Under the pieces are notes generated by a model. That model was not told the DNA's origin and made no database searches. It saw only the letters and a list, made by a program, of their open reading frames with translations. A program made the translations under genes and the position numbers. A stretch of DNA of 64,000 bases from Verrucomicrobiaceae bacterium UBA1938. GTDB lineage: Bacteria; Verrucomicrobiota; Verrucomicrobiia; Verrucomicrobiales; Verrucomicrobiaceae. The stretch is taken from assembly GCA_002336895.1 (NCBI GenBank), contig DDFC01000020.1, positions 105,162 to 169,161 on the forward strand, written 5' to 3'. Shown here in pieces: positions 25,024 through 34,302 of the stretch (the stretch's first letter is position 1; each line of letters opens with the position of its first letter).

Positions 25024-25836
25024 TTACTGGCCGGCGGCGGCGCGGGCGGCGCGCTTGTACTGCACCGCCAGCAGGGCCATCAGGTGGGTCGTCGCGGCTT
25101 CCATTTCAGAGATCAGCCGGTTCACCTTGCCACGGAAGATGGCGTAGAAAATGAGCGAGGGAATGCCAATGACGAGACCGGAGGCCGTGCACAGCAGCGC
25201 CTCGGACACCCCCTGGGCCAGACCCAGCTGATTCGAGCCGCCCACTCCCTTGCCGGAGATTTCGTGGAAGGTGGTGATCATCCCCAGCGTCGTGCCCAGC
25301 AGCCCCAGCATGGGGGCCACGGCACCGACGTCTCCCAGATAGGCGATGCGCGCCAGCAGCAGGCTGGACTGGCGGTTGCCCTCGGCCTCGGTCACCTCCT
25401 TCACCTCCTCAAAGCTGGCGGTGGGATTGCGTGTGGCGAAGTCGAGCGTCTTGGACGTGATGCGGGCGATGCACTCGTTGCGGCGGTTGCACACGGCCAG
25501 CAGTCCCAGGTAGTCCTGCTTGCGGATCAGCGCATCGGCTGAGTTCATGAAGGCATCGCTCACCACCGTGCCCTGGCGGACGGTCAGGGCGAAGAGCACG
25601 ATCATGAAAAACGCCACCATCGACAGGGTGATCAGCGGGTAGGCCATGACCCCAGTGCGCTTCACAAAGCCCTTGAACGTCAGTGCATCGCTGTAGGGAT
25701 TGTCATCCACGGCAGGGGCGGGCGTCACGACGGCACCCGCAGCAGCCGGTGCAGGCTGCTGGGCCTGTGCGTTGATGTTCATCACGAAGATGAGCGCCAC
25801 CAGCACGGCCAGGGCGAGGAAGATTTTTCGGTGCAT
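25024..25836 (-). CDS. exbB: ExbB/TolQ/MotA-family proton channel protein
   Basis: About 270 residues from the ATG at 25836 (an upstream in-frame start lacks support). An N-terminal signal-like segment (MHRKIFLALAVLVALIFVMN) and an Ala/Pro-rich spacer precede three TM segments: around residues 76-96 (TGVMAYPLITLSMVAFFMIV), 170-195 and 215-235. The family core LLGTTLGMITTFHEISGKG and LLCTASGLVIGIPSLIFYAI is clear. It forms the stator channel with the ExbD encoded just downstream. The extended, periplasm-directed N-terminus before TM1 is typical of Planctomycetes/Verrucomicrobia ExbB versions. Confidence 0.9.
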   Translation of the reverse strand: MHRKIFLALAVLVALIFVMNINAQAQQPAPAAAGAVVTPAPAVDDNPYSDALTFKGFVKRTGVMAYPLITLSMVAFFMIVLFALTVRQGTVVSDAFMNSADALIRKQDYLGLLAVCNRRNECIARITSKTLDFATRNPTASFEEVKEVTEAEGNRQSSLLLARIAYLGDVGAVAPMLGLLGTTLGMITTFHEISGKGVGGSNQLGLAQGVSEALLCTASGLVIGIPSLIFYAIFRGKVNRLISEMEAATTHLMALLAVQYKRAARAAAGQ

Positions 25837-25901
25837 GAGGCGGCGATTGTAAACGTGTGCGCCAGCCTTGCAAGGGGCCGCTGGCTGGCTTTCCCGGGGC
25901 G

Positions 25902-27344
25902 TCAGGCCAGCAGTTCCCGCACCACTTTGCACTCGTTTACGCCCGTCAGGCGGAAATCGAGCCCGGCGTAGCGGTAAGTGAATTTTTCGTGATCAAAGCC
26001 CAGCAGGTGCAGGATCGTGGCGTGCAGGTCATGCACATGGACGGGGTTTTCGGTGGCCTGGAAGCCAAATTCGTCCGTCGCACCGTGGGTGTAGCCCCCG
26101 CGCACCCCGCCGCCGGCCAGCCACATGGTGAAGCCGTAGTGGTTGTGGTCGCGGCCGTGCTGCTTGCCGGCGTTCGCTCCGGGCGTCGGCAGTTCCACCG
26201 CCGGGGTGCGGCCAAACTCGCCTCCCCACATCATCAGCGTCTCGTCCCAGAGACCGCGCTGCTTCAGGTCGCTCATAAAGGCGGCCATGGCTCCGTCCGT
26301 CTGCTGGCCGAGTTTCCGGTGATCCAGGATTTCGTCATGGTTGTCCCAAGGCTGGCCTGCGCCGGTCCAGAGCTGGATGAAGCGCACCCCGCGCTCCAGC
26401 AAACGTCTGGCGATGAGGCACTGACGACCAAAATCGTGGTCGCCGTACATCTTTCGCACGGATTCCGGCTCCTTCATGATGTCAAAGGCGTCCGTGGCCT
26501 CCATCTGCATGCGGTAGGCCAGTTCGTAGCTCTGCACACGGGCTTCCAGCAGCTGGTCGCGGTCCTGGGCCACAAGATTGCGCTGGTTCAGCGCCTGCAG
26601 CAGGTCCAGCTGGCGACGCTGCTGCTTCAGGTCCAGGGAGCCATTTTTAATGAACTCCACCAGCTTCTCCACCCGGGTGTCGTCCGTGTTGATGTACGCA
26701 CCTTGGTAGGCGCTGGGAAGGAAAGCGGACTGCCAGTTCTTGGTGCGCCGCGTGGGCATGCCGCCGGGGCACATGGAAATGTAGCCGGGCAGGTTCTGAT
26801 TCTCACTGCCGAGGCCATAGGTCACCCAAGAGCCCAGCGTGGGGCGGTTCAGGCGGCCCTCGCCGCTGTTCATCAGGCCCAGAGAGGGTTCATGGTTTGG
26901 CACGTCGGCGTGCATGGACCGGATGACGCACATGTCGTCCGCAAAGGCGCCGGTTTTCTCAAAGATCTCGCTCACCTCCAGGCCGCACTGGCCGCGCTTG
27001 GTGAACTTGAAGGGGGACTTGAAGCCCGCGCCGGTTGGGCGCTCGGTTTTGAGCACGTTCGGCAGGGGCTTGCCGTCGTATTTGTCCAGCATCGGCTTTG
27101 GGTCAAAGGTGTCCACGTGGGACGGCCCGCCGTTCATGAAAAAATGCACCACCCGCTTGGCCTTCGGGGTGAAATGCGGGCGTTTCAGCGCCATGGGGTC
27201 CATGGTGGCGGCGGCAGCCTGCTGGTCAAACAACGAGCTGGCGGCCACGGCACCAAAGCCCATGCCCACGCGCTGCAGCAGTTCACGGCGCGTCAGAAAG
27301 GCATGCTCCAGATTCGGGGCATGATGAGAAAAAGAGGGGTTCAT
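25902..27344 (-). CDS. DUF1501 protein (sulfatase/alkaline phosphatase-fold, exported)
   Basis: 480 residues from the ATG at 27344. A Tat-like leader (TRRELLQRVGMGFGAVAASS) appears after an unusually long n-region, common in this family. The DUF1501 core is unmistakable: RVVHFFMNGGPSHVDTFDPK near 55, FQLWTGAGQPWDNHDE-type region near 320, and GGEFGRTPA near 375 followed by GRDHNHYGFTMWLAGGGVRGG. These proteins are related to alkaline phosphatase/sulfatase but lack proven activity. They are normally adjacent to a DUF1549/DUF1553 cytochrome partner. Here the divergent neighbour is instead a DUF1592-type gene, and the PSD1 gene is about 7 kb away. Confidence 0.92.
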   Translation of the reverse strand: MNPSFSHHAPNLEHAFLTRRELLQRVGMGFGAVAASSLFDQQAAAATMDPMALKRPHFTPKAKRVVHFFMNGGPSHVDTFDPKPMLDKYDGKPLPNVLKTERPTGAGFKSPFKFTKRGQCGLEVSEIFEKTGAFADDMCVIRSMHADVPNHEPSLGLMNSGEGRLNRPTLGSWVTYGLGSENQNLPGYISMCPGGMPTRRTKNWQSAFLPSAYQGAYINTDDTRVEKLVEFIKNGSLDLKQQRRQLDLLQALNQRNLVAQDRDQLLEARVQSYELAYRMQMEATDAFDIMKEPESVRKMYGDHDFGRQCLIARRLLERGVRFIQLWTGAGQPWDNHDEILDHRKLGQQTDGAMAAFMSDLKQRGLWDETLMMWGGEFGRTPAVELPTPGANAGKQHGRDHNHYGFTMWLAGGGVRGGYTHGATDEFGFQATENPVHVHDLHATILHLLGFDHEKFTYRYAGLDFRLTGVNECKVVRELLA

Positions 27345-27488
27345 TGGGGGTATGAAAGATACGTCCCGCAGGGGGGATGTTTTCGCAGGATCCTTTGCGC
27401 GAAGTTTATAGCACAGGAAAGCGCAAAAAAGGAGCAGAAGCTGCTGATGGAAGATCCGCTTACTTAGCGTATCAAAATCACCCCCCAA

Positions 27489-30400
27489 ATGTCTTTGAAT
27501 CTACGCCATTTTGCTCTGGCCGCCCTTGTCGTCGGCCCGTTTTCCCTTTCCGCCGCTCCGGCATGGAAAGACGCCGAGGTCGTTTTGAAGTCCAAGTGCT
27601 ACGAGTGCCACAACCCCAAAAAGACCAAGGGAGAGGTGGATCTCCAGCAGTTTGCCGCCGATCCGCAGCTGGCCAAGCACTTTGAAGTCTGGCTCAAGGT
27701 CAAGGACACCATCGAAAATGGCGACATGCCGCCGCCGAAGGCGCACCAGATGAGCGACCAGGAAAACAAGACCCTCCTTGGCTGGGTCAATGGCGAGCTC
27801 GATGCCCTGGCTGCCGCGCAGTCCGGCGATCCCGGGCCCGTGACCATGCGTCGGCTGACCAATGCCGAGTACGACTACACCATCCGCGATCTCACCGGGC
27901 ACGACTACAGCCTGGCCAAAGAGTTCCAGACAGACGGCGGCGGTGGCGAGGGCTTCAGCAATACGGGTGACGTGCTCTTCATGAGCCCAGCCGCGCTGGA
28001 CAAATACTTCGGCGCCGCCCGCAAGGTGGCCGATTTTGCCACCATCATGCCGGGCACCGGCATTGTCTTCAATCCGCAGCGCATCGGCCTCCGCGGCCCC
28101 GAGCAGGTCAAGGCCCAGGCTCAGCAGGCCCTCTATGTGTGGTATCAGCAGAAGGCCGCCCCCTTTCTGCCCAAGGACTTCGATGACATGCGCGAGGCCG
28201 ACTACATGGTCGCCTGCTGGAAGCACAAACACTTCAAAACCCCGCTCGAACAGCTCGCCAAGGAGGGCGGGCTGCAGCTGCCCTTCCTGCAGAACTGGAA
28301 CAATCTCGTCAACGCCACGGAGCCCAAATCACGCTTCCTCGACCTCACCCGCGTGGCTTGGCGTGAGCTTCCTGCTCCCGATGCAGCCAAGCCCGGCCAG
28401 GTGCCGCAGGCGGTGACCGACGGAGCCAAGGCCATCCAGACCCAGCTCCTTTCCTGGAACAATCCCAAAAAGCCCGGCAGCGGCGTGCAGCGCCAGCAGC
28501 AGGACGCCGACGGCATCCGCGCTTATCAGATGAACATCGAGGTGAAGGGCAAGAAGCAGGCCTTCCTTTGCATCGGCGACGATGGCGACGGCAACAAAGG
28601 CGACATAGCTCTCATTACCAAGATCGACGTCCGCACCACCAAGGGCCACCTGATCTACATGGACTGGCTCAACAAGCAGATGGGCGAAGACCAGAAAGCC
28701 CTCGCCGCCACGCCGCCTCCGGCCAATGCCGAGGCACTGAAGCAGCGCATCGCCGAGCTGGAAAAAGTGAAGGCCGCCTTTGGCAAGCACCCCCAGGGCC
28801 GCCAGATCGAGCCCGGCGTGCTCGCCATCGCAGCACCGCTCGCCTTCACCCTCCCGCTTCCTGAAAACGCCACTTGGCTTCATGCTGAGGCCCGTCTGGA
28901 CCTGCAAAACCCCGACATCAACGACGGCACCATCCAGTGGGCGCTCACGACAGACAAGCCCCGCGACGTTACCAAGATCATGCCCGGCGTGCTCACCGTC
29001 TGGAAAACGCAGACCGATGCGGCCCGCCGCACCATGGGTGATTTCAACATCATGAAGCAGGCCTTCCCAGACATGTATGAGCGTCGTCTGGAAGAGGTGG
29101 CTAGCAATCTCTACCGCTGGAAGCCGGGCATCACGGTGTACTATTTCAGCGACGATCAGCTCGGTCAGCTCCTGGGCCCCAAGGACCGCGACCACCTCGC
29201 GGCCATGAAGAAGGACTTTGGCTACACTGCCAATCCCAAGCTCAACCCGCAGCAGCAGAAGGAGTTCGACTCCGCCCTGCTCGGACACCTGCGCTACTTT
29301 GCTGGTCGTGCCTGGCGTCGGCCCCTCACTCCCGAGGAAGGCCAGAAGCTTGACGCCCTCTACTTTGAAGGACGCAAAAAAGAGCTCGATCGCGAATCCG
29401 CCGCACGCGAGGTCGTGGTGCGTGTGCTGGTTTCCCCCTTCTTCCTCTTCAAGGCGGAGACTCTGCCGCTGGCCAGCAATCCCACGGGCGATGTAAAGCT
29501 CAACGCCTACGAGCTGGCCTCACGCCTCAGCTACTTCATCTGGGCCTCCCAGCCTGACTGGGAGCTGCGCAAGGCCGCTGACGACGGCAGTCTGCTCAAG
29601 CCCGAAGTACTCGCTGCGCAGACCAAGCGCATGCTGCGCGACCGCAAGGCAAACGCGCTCGCCAAGGAGTTTGCCGGGCAGTGGCTGAAGTTCAACGGCT
29701 TCGACGAAAAGAGCACCGTCGATGAGAAGAAGTTCCCCGAATTCACCACCGACATCCGCAATGACATGCAGCGGGAGACCATTGAGTTCTTCTCCCATCT
29801 CGTGCGCGATGACCGCAACGTGGGCGACATCATCGGCGGCGACTACTCCTTCCTTAACGAGCGCCTCGCCAAATTCTACGGCGTGCCCGGCGTCACCGGC
29901 GGTGACTTCCGCGAGGTGAAAGTCGCGCAGCAGCATCGCGGCGGCCTGCTTGGCATGGGAGCCATCCTCACCAAGACCTCCCGCCCCAACCGCACCAGTC
30001 CCGTGGTCCGTGGCGACTATCTCTACCAGGTGGTGCTCGGCTTCAGCTCACCGCCTCCGCCGCCCAATGTGCCCAAGCTGCCGGACAGCGCCGTGAAGCC
30101 CGCGTCACTGCGCGAGGCCCTCATGGTCCACCGCACCGATGCCGCTTGCGCGGTCTGCCATGAGCGCATCGATCCCCTCGGCTTCGCCCTCGAAGGCTTC
30201 GATCCCATCGGCCGCTTCCGCACCGCTGATGAAACCGGCGGCAAGATTGACGACACCGGCGAGCTCAAAGACGGCACCAAGTTCCAGGGTCTGCCCGGTC
30301 TGCGCGACTACCTCAAAAAGAACGAGGCCAATTTCACCGCCCAGTTCTGCCGCAAACTTCTCGGCTACGCACTCGGCCGTCAGACCATGCCGAGCGACAA

Positions 30401-30536
30401 ATCGCTGCTCGCCAAGATGCAGGCCACGCTGAAGCAGAACGGCGGCAAATTCTCCGCCGCTGTGCTGGAAGTCGTCAACAGCCGCCAGTTCCTCAACCGC
30501 CGCAGCGAGGCCGTTGTCGCCTCCTCCAATCAATAA
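27489..30536 (+). CDS. DUF1587-DUF1592-DUF1588-DUF1585 cytochrome c-like protein
   Basis: 1015 residues with a signal peptide (to about residue 24). Domain order: an N-terminal planctomycete-type cytochrome with heme motif CYECH near 38, DUF1587 (MRRLTNAEYDYTIRDLTGHD near 120), DUF1592 (YELASRLSYFIWASQPDWEL near 675), DUF1588 (RGGLLGMGAILTKTSRPNRT near 815, followed by poly-Pro PPPPPNVP), a second heme motif CAVCHERIDP near 885, and DUF1585 (FCRKLLGYALGRQTMP near 955). This architecture is a Planctomycetes-Verrucomicrobia hallmark of unknown function, presumed periplasmic redox. It usually pairs with DUF1552, which follows here after 27 bases. Confidence 0.93.
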   Translation: MSLNLRHFALAALVVGPFSLSAAPAWKDAEVVLKSKCYECHNPKKTKGEVDLQQFAADPQLAKHFEVWLKVKDTIENGDMPPPKAHQMSDQENKTLLGWVNGELDALAAAQSGDPGPVTMRRLTNAEYDYTIRDLTGHDYSLAKEFQTDGGGGEGFSNTGDVLFMSPAALDKYFGAARKVADFATIMPGTGIVFNPQRIGLRGPEQVKAQAQQALYVWYQQKAAPFLPKDFDDMREADYMVACWKHKHFKTPLEQLAKEGGLQLPFLQNWNNLVNATEPKSRFLDLTRVAWRELPAPDAAKPGQVPQAVTDGAKAIQTQLLSWNNPKKPGSGVQRQQQDADGIRAYQMNIEVKGKKQAFLCIGDDGDGNKGDIALITKIDVRTTKGHLIYMDWLNKQMGEDQKALAATPPPANAEALKQRIAELEKVKAAFGKHPQGRQIEPGVLAIAAPLAFTLPLPENATWLHAEARLDLQNPDINDGTIQWALTTDKPRDVTKIMPGVLTVWKTQTDAARRTMGDFNIMKQAFPDMYERRLEEVASNLYRWKPGITVYYFSDDQLGQLLGPKDRDHLAAMKKDFGYTANPKLNPQQQKEFDSALLGHLRYFAGRAWRRPLTPEEGQKLDALYFEGRKKELDRESAAREVVVRVLVSPFFLFKAETLPLASNPTGDVKLNAYELASRLSYFIWASQPDWELRKAADDGSLLKPEVLAAQTKRMLRDRKANALAKEFAGQWLKFNGFDEKSTVDEKKFPEFTTDIRNDMQRETIEFFSHLVRDDRNVGDIIGGDYSFLNERLAKFYGVPGVTGGDFREVKVAQQHRGGLLGMGAILTKTSRPNRTSPVVRGDYLYQVVLGFSSPPPPPNVPKLPDSAVKPASLREALMVHRTDAACAVCHERIDPLGFALEGFDPIGRFRTADETGGKIDDTGELKDGTKFQGLPGLRDYLKKNEANFTAQFCRKLLGYALGRQTMPSDKSLLAKMQATLKQNGGKFSAAVLEVVNSRQFLNRRSEAVVASSNQ

Positions 30537-30563
30537 AAACACCTCGCCACTCGTCTTACTGTT

Positions 30564-31883
30564 ATGAATCTCTCTCGTCGCAAATTTCTCCGTGGCTCTG
30601 GCATCGCTCTCGGGCTGCCATGGTTTGAATCCATCAACTCCTTCGGAGCTGATGCGGTGAAAAACAATACCGCGCCGCGTCGCCTCGCCGTGTGCTTCAC
30701 TGGCAACGGGGTCAACCCGCACCACTGGGGCGCCACGCAGGGTCCTGGCGGCATGGAGTTCATGAAGACGCTCTCGCCGCTGGAGCCGATCAAGAAGCAC
30801 ATCAGCGTGTTCAAAGGCCTGTGGAATCCCACCACCGTGGAAGGGGAGGGCGGACACTACCCCAAGATGAACGTGCTCTGCGGCCTCAAGGTGAAGAAGA
30901 CCACCACCGATGTCGAAGTCGGCACCACCATGGACCAACTCGTGGCCGCGCAGACTGGCAAGTTCACGCCTGTGCCCTGCGTCGTGCTCGGCACCGAGCG
31001 CCCCAGCTACAGCACGGACTCCGGCTTCACCTCCATCTACTCCGCCTACATCTCTTGGAGCACTCCCACCACCCCTGCGCCGAAGGAGATCTTCCCTCAG
31101 CAGGCCTTCGACCAGCTCTTTGATGACGGCAGCAAACGCAAGCGCGACAAGAGCATCCTCGACCTTGTCATGGAAGACGCCGGTGCACTCAAGCCCAAGC
31201 TCAGCCAGCGCGACAAACAGAAGCTCGACGAGTACCTCACCTCCGTGCGCGAGATCGAGCAGCGCGTCGAGCTCGCCGAAAAAATCAGCCAGGCCGAAAC
31301 CCGCGGCGCGGGCTGGCAGCCCACCGTCAAAGTGCCCACTCTGGCACGCCCCGGCTCCGGCATCCCCACCAGCAGCGAGGACCACCTGCGCCTCATGTTC
31401 GACATCATGCTCCTGGCCTTCCAGATGGACCGCACCCGCGTGGCCACCTTCATGATGAACAACGACCTCTCCAACATGCGCTTCCCCAGCCTGGAAGGCA
31501 TCAGCGGCGGCATCCACGAGCTCTCCCATCATGCCAATGACGAGCACCGCCTCGACATGTATCAACGCGTGAACCAGCACCAGGTGAAGCTCTGGGGCGA
31601 GTTTCTCACCAAGATGCAGGCCACCAATGAAGGCGAGCGCAGCCTGCTGGAAAACAGCATGGTCATGCTCACCAGCAGCCTCTTTGATGGCAACGCCCAC
31701 GACTCCCGCCAGCTGCCCGTCGTCCTCGCCGGCAACGGCGGTGGCACCATCCAGGCCGGTCGCTTCCACGACCTCAGCGCCGACCCCAACCGCAAAATGT
31801 GCCGCCTCCACATCGCCCTCATGGACCGCATGGGCCTCCACGTCGGCCACTTCGGCGATGCTGAGAATGCGCTGGCGATTTGA
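30564..31883 (+). CDS. DUF1552 protein, Tat-exported
   Basis: 439 residues. The Tat leader is clear (SRRKFLRGSGIALGLPWFES at 4-23). The rest is a full-length DUF1552 domain: PRRLAVCFTGNGVNPHHWGA, MNVLCGLKVKKTTTDVEVGT, SILDLVMEDAGALKPKLSQRDKQKLDEY-type helix and HELSHHANDEHRLDMYQRVN. DUF1552 is a distant relative of the alkaline phosphatase superfamily. It regularly follows a DUF1592-DUF1585 cytochrome, as here, and the two are expected to act together in the periplasm. Function is unknown. Confidence 0.92.
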   Translation: MNLSRRKFLRGSGIALGLPWFESINSFGADAVKNNTAPRRLAVCFTGNGVNPHHWGATQGPGGMEFMKTLSPLEPIKKHISVFKGLWNPTTVEGEGGHYPKMNVLCGLKVKKTTTDVEVGTTMDQLVAAQTGKFTPVPCVVLGTERPSYSTDSGFTSIYSAYISWSTPTTPAPKEIFPQQAFDQLFDDGSKRKRDKSILDLVMEDAGALKPKLSQRDKQKLDEYLTSVREIEQRVELAEKISQAETRGAGWQPTVKVPTLARPGSGIPTSSEDHLRLMFDIMLLAFQMDRTRVATFMMNNDLSNMRFPSLEGISGGIHELSHHANDEHRLDMYQRVNQHQVKLWGEFLTKMQATNEGERSLLENSMVMLTSSLFDGNAHDSRQLPVVLAGNGGGTIQAGRFHDLSADPNRKMCRLHIALMDRMGLHVGHFGDAENALAI

Positions 31884-31932
31884 GTTAAATAAAATTCCCC
31901 AACCCGTGCGTCGTTTGCCAGACTGACCACGG

Positions 31933-32436
31933 ATGCCGCCCGCCGAAGCCACCCTCACCAGACTCCATGCCGACTACGCCGTTAGTGCGTATCGGTTTGC
32001 GTGGTCCGTGACGAAGGATGAATCGCTGGCGCAGGAGGTCGTGCAGGAATTGTTTCTCAAGCTCGCCCGGGACGCTGGGGTAATCACCACCGCACATTCT
32101 GAGCGCGCCGTCATCTTCACCCTGACGCGCAATCTCGCGCTCGATGCCCTGCGTCGTCGTTCCACCCTTGAAGATGCGTTGGAGAGATTCGCAGACGAAT
32201 CCCCCGGCTGGTTTCTCCCCGCCGCTGATGCAGAGGCCGAGGAAACCCGCGCCCAAATCACCGCGGTACTCGCAGCCCTGCCCGAGGATCAGCGCAGCGT
32301 CATCCACCTGCATGTGTGGGAGGAGCTGAGCTTTCGTGAGATAGGTGAGCTTCTCGGTCTTCCCACCCAAACCGTTGCCAGCCGCTACCGCTACGGCCTC
32401 GAAAAACTGCGCGCCCAAAAACACACGCTCGTATGA
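31933..32436 (+). CDS. ECF-type RNA polymerase sigma factor
   Basis: 167 residues. Region 2 spans about 10-75 (YAVSAYRFAWSVTKDESLAQEVVQEL, then RNLALDALRRR). Region 4 spans about 105-160 (LAALPEDQRSVIHLHVWEELSFREIGELLGLPTQTVASRY). Region 3 is absent, as in ECF sigmas. Its stop overlaps the start of the next gene in an ATGA, so translation is likely coupled to a small TM protein that may be its regulator. This ECF type often sits beside DUF/cytochrome genes in Verrucomicrobia. It could control the adjacent DUF1592/DUF1552 pair or its own operon. Confidence 0.92.
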   Translation: MPPAEATLTRLHADYAVSAYRFAWSVTKDESLAQEVVQELFLKLARDAGVITTAHSERAVIFTLTRNLALDALRRRSTLEDALERFADESPGWFLPAADAEAEETRAQITAVLAALPEDQRSVIHLHVWEELSFREIGELLGLPTQTVASRYRYGLEKLRAQKHTLV

Positions 32437-32807
32437 ACGACGACCCCGAATCCATCCTCCGCGCCCAGCGCTGGCGCGATCCGCCACCGGAGTTTCTTGA
32501 GAACGTTTTGAGTGCAGCGCTCGCGGCATCGCGCCGTGAGGCCGCTGCTCCGAAGCGGAAGCCTCATGTGTTTGCGTGGCTCTCCTTCATCCCACGCCCC
32601 CTCCGCCTGCCACTCGCCGCGTGCTGGCTGCTGGCTTTCTTCTTTCGCATCACCACGCCCGAGGCCGTTCCGCAGTCCACGCTCAACAGCTACGCAAAAC
32701 TGCCGCCCTTGACTCCGGCGCAGCTCCTTTCCAGCCGCAAACAAGTCGAACGACTCGCCCATGAACTCCTCCATCCACAGCACCACGGCCCCATCCCGAC
32801 TCTATAG
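32433..32807 (+). CDS. Small single-TM protein, candidate anti-sigma partner
   Basis: 124 residues that I do not recognise. The N-terminal 40 residues are soluble and helical (PPEFLENVLSAALAASRREA); one hydrophobic segment at about 66-82 (LRLPLAACWLLAFFFRI) is a probable TM helix; the tail is short. It overlaps the sigma-factor stop by 4 bases (ATGA) and the next gene by 47 bases in another frame. Position and topology fit a membrane anti-sigma factor, but no ZAS (HxxxCxxC) motif is present. The role is inferred from context only. Confidence 0.6.
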   Translation: MNDDPESILRAQRWRDPPPEFLENVLSAALAASRREAAAPKRKPHVFAWLSFIPRPLRLPLAACWLLAFFFRITTPEAVPQSTLNSYAKLPPLTPAQLLSSRKQVERLAHELLHPQHHGPIPTL

Positions 32808-34299
32808 CGTCCGTCTCGCTCGCTGGCTGGCCCGACTTGTGTGGAATCGCCGCATTGGATGGGGGCTCGTCTGTCTTATCTCATTCGTCACGCTCTGCTG
32901 GCAGTGGGAGAACTGGCGCAGTGCCCGTGAGCTGGCGGCAGTCCATCGCCGCATGGTAGAGCGGCTGGGAACGGACGATCCAATGGCTCTCATGCCGCCG
33001 AAGGTGCCGGATGAGGAGAACTACTTTGCCAACCCGCTGTTCGAAAGCTGGCTGCATGTGAAGCAGCCGGGCACCCTGAACCTGAGATACGTTCCGCCAC
33101 CGAACGCGCTGCTGCCGAAGAGCTTCATCCGTCCAACGGTCCTTAGATCCAGAGATGGCGAAATCGAAAGGCTCCATATGCACACCTGGATCAAGAAGCG
33201 TGGAGGGCAGGATACAGAACCCGCTGCCCTGGTGCTCGCCCGCGAATTGGGAGATGGCAATGGCTTGCTGCCCAAGCTTGCCGAAGGACTGACCAAACCT
33301 TTCTCCATCATCAAACCAAGTCACCGGGAGGCATTGGAGGCTGTGCGAGACAATCCTTGGCAGGCATCCCTTCCCGACTTCCTCGGACTGGACGACTTCC
33401 AGCGTCAACTCGGCCTCCATTTGCGCAGCGCCGCCTTGGTCGGGGATGCCGCAAAGACCATCAGCGCAGCGCTGATCATGCTGCGCATCAGTGAGGGAAT
33501 GGCGCGCGGTGGTATGATTGGCTGTCTGGTGCCGTTGGCTTCGCATGACATCACGTTTGACGCCTTGCACGAGGCGCTGAGCAATCCCGCCTGGACGGAG
33601 GAGTCACTGGGCCGCCTGCAGGTGCGTCTGGGCCAGTTCGATGATTTGCAGCATTATCAATCCGCGCACGGCCAGGAGATCATCGGCATGTTTTTCCAGC
33701 TCGAGTATTTGCGCAATCACCGGCCCGCACTGCGCGAACTCATCAGCACTCGATCCACGAAGCCATGGTCGTGGGAAGGTCTGGCGGAAGACGCGTTTAA
33801 TTGGGCCTTCATCTCGGGTCCCATCGGCTGGCATGATGCCAATGTGGCCTTTTACGCCGAGTGCATGCTAGATCAGCTTGGTCCACCCGGCCCGGAAGCA
33901 TGGCTGTCAGCAGGATCCCGTGCTGAAGTCGTTCATCGTCGGAGCAAGTCTGAAAACTCATGGCCCAATCCCCGCCGCATTCTGGGTGGCATCGCCATTC
34001 CTCAGATCGGCAACATCGCGCAAGCCGCCGCCAAAACACTCTTCCACCGCCGCTGCCTCATCATCGCCTGCGCCTTGGAGAAGCATCGCCTGAAGCACGG
34101 CAGATTTCCTGCATCGCTCGATGCCGTGCAGAACGATCTAAAGCTCTTCCCTGTTGCCGATCCCGCACGGCCTGCGATGCCGCTGGGCTATCGTCTCGAA
34201 ACAAACGGATACCTGCTCTGGTCCGCTGGACCCGACGCAAACGACGATGGCGGGGCAAAAGACAAAGACTGGCTCTGGCGTATGAAGCTGGTGCCCTGA
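32761..34299 (+). CDS. Membrane-anchored protein of unknown function
   Basis: 512 residues. One N-terminal TM segment (about 33-48, WGLVCLISFVTLCWQW) anchors a large, presumably periplasmic part with several helical stretches. Near the C-terminus the pattern FPASLDAV... then LGYRLETNGYLLWSAGPDAN and DDGG recalls the C-terminal motif of pseudopilin-like and other planctomycete/verrucomicrobial secreted proteins. The start at 32761 is kept, although it overlaps the previous gene by 47 bases, because later ATGs would remove the TM anchor. It forms a tight unit with the sigma factor and small TM protein. Its stop is 3 bases from that of the convergent PSD1 gene. Confidence 0.7.
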   Translation: MNSSIHSTTAPSRLYSVRLARWLARLVWNRRIGWGLVCLISFVTLCWQWENWRSARELAAVHRRMVERLGTDDPMALMPPKVPDEENYFANPLFESWLHVKQPGTLNLRYVPPPNALLPKSFIRPTVLRSRDGEIERLHMHTWIKKRGGQDTEPAALVLARELGDGNGLLPKLAEGLTKPFSIIKPSHREALEAVRDNPWQASLPDFLGLDDFQRQLGLHLRSAALVGDAAKTISAALIMLRISEGMARGGMIGCLVPLASHDITFDALHEALSNPAWTEESLGRLQVRLGQFDDLQHYQSAHGQEIIGMFFQLEYLRNHRPALRELISTRSTKPWSWEGLAEDAFNWAFISGPIGWHDANVAFYAECMLDQLGPPGPEAWLSAGSRAEVVHRRSKSENSWPNPRRILGGIAIPQIGNIAQAAAKTLFHRRCLIIACALEKHRLKHGRFPASLDAVQNDLKLFPVADPARPAMPLGYRLETNGYLLWSAGPDANDDGGAKDKDWLWRMKLVP

Positions 34300-34302
34300 G
34301 CC

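Noticed and set aside
24508..25542. Long open frame antisense to the ExbB/ExbD genes
   Set aside because: It mirrors the real genes in GC-rich DNA, has no recognisable domain, and its composition (His/Gln/Gly-rich) is typical of antisense shadows. The same holds for antisense frames over cysI (40064-41959) and the metal ATPase (57954-59750).
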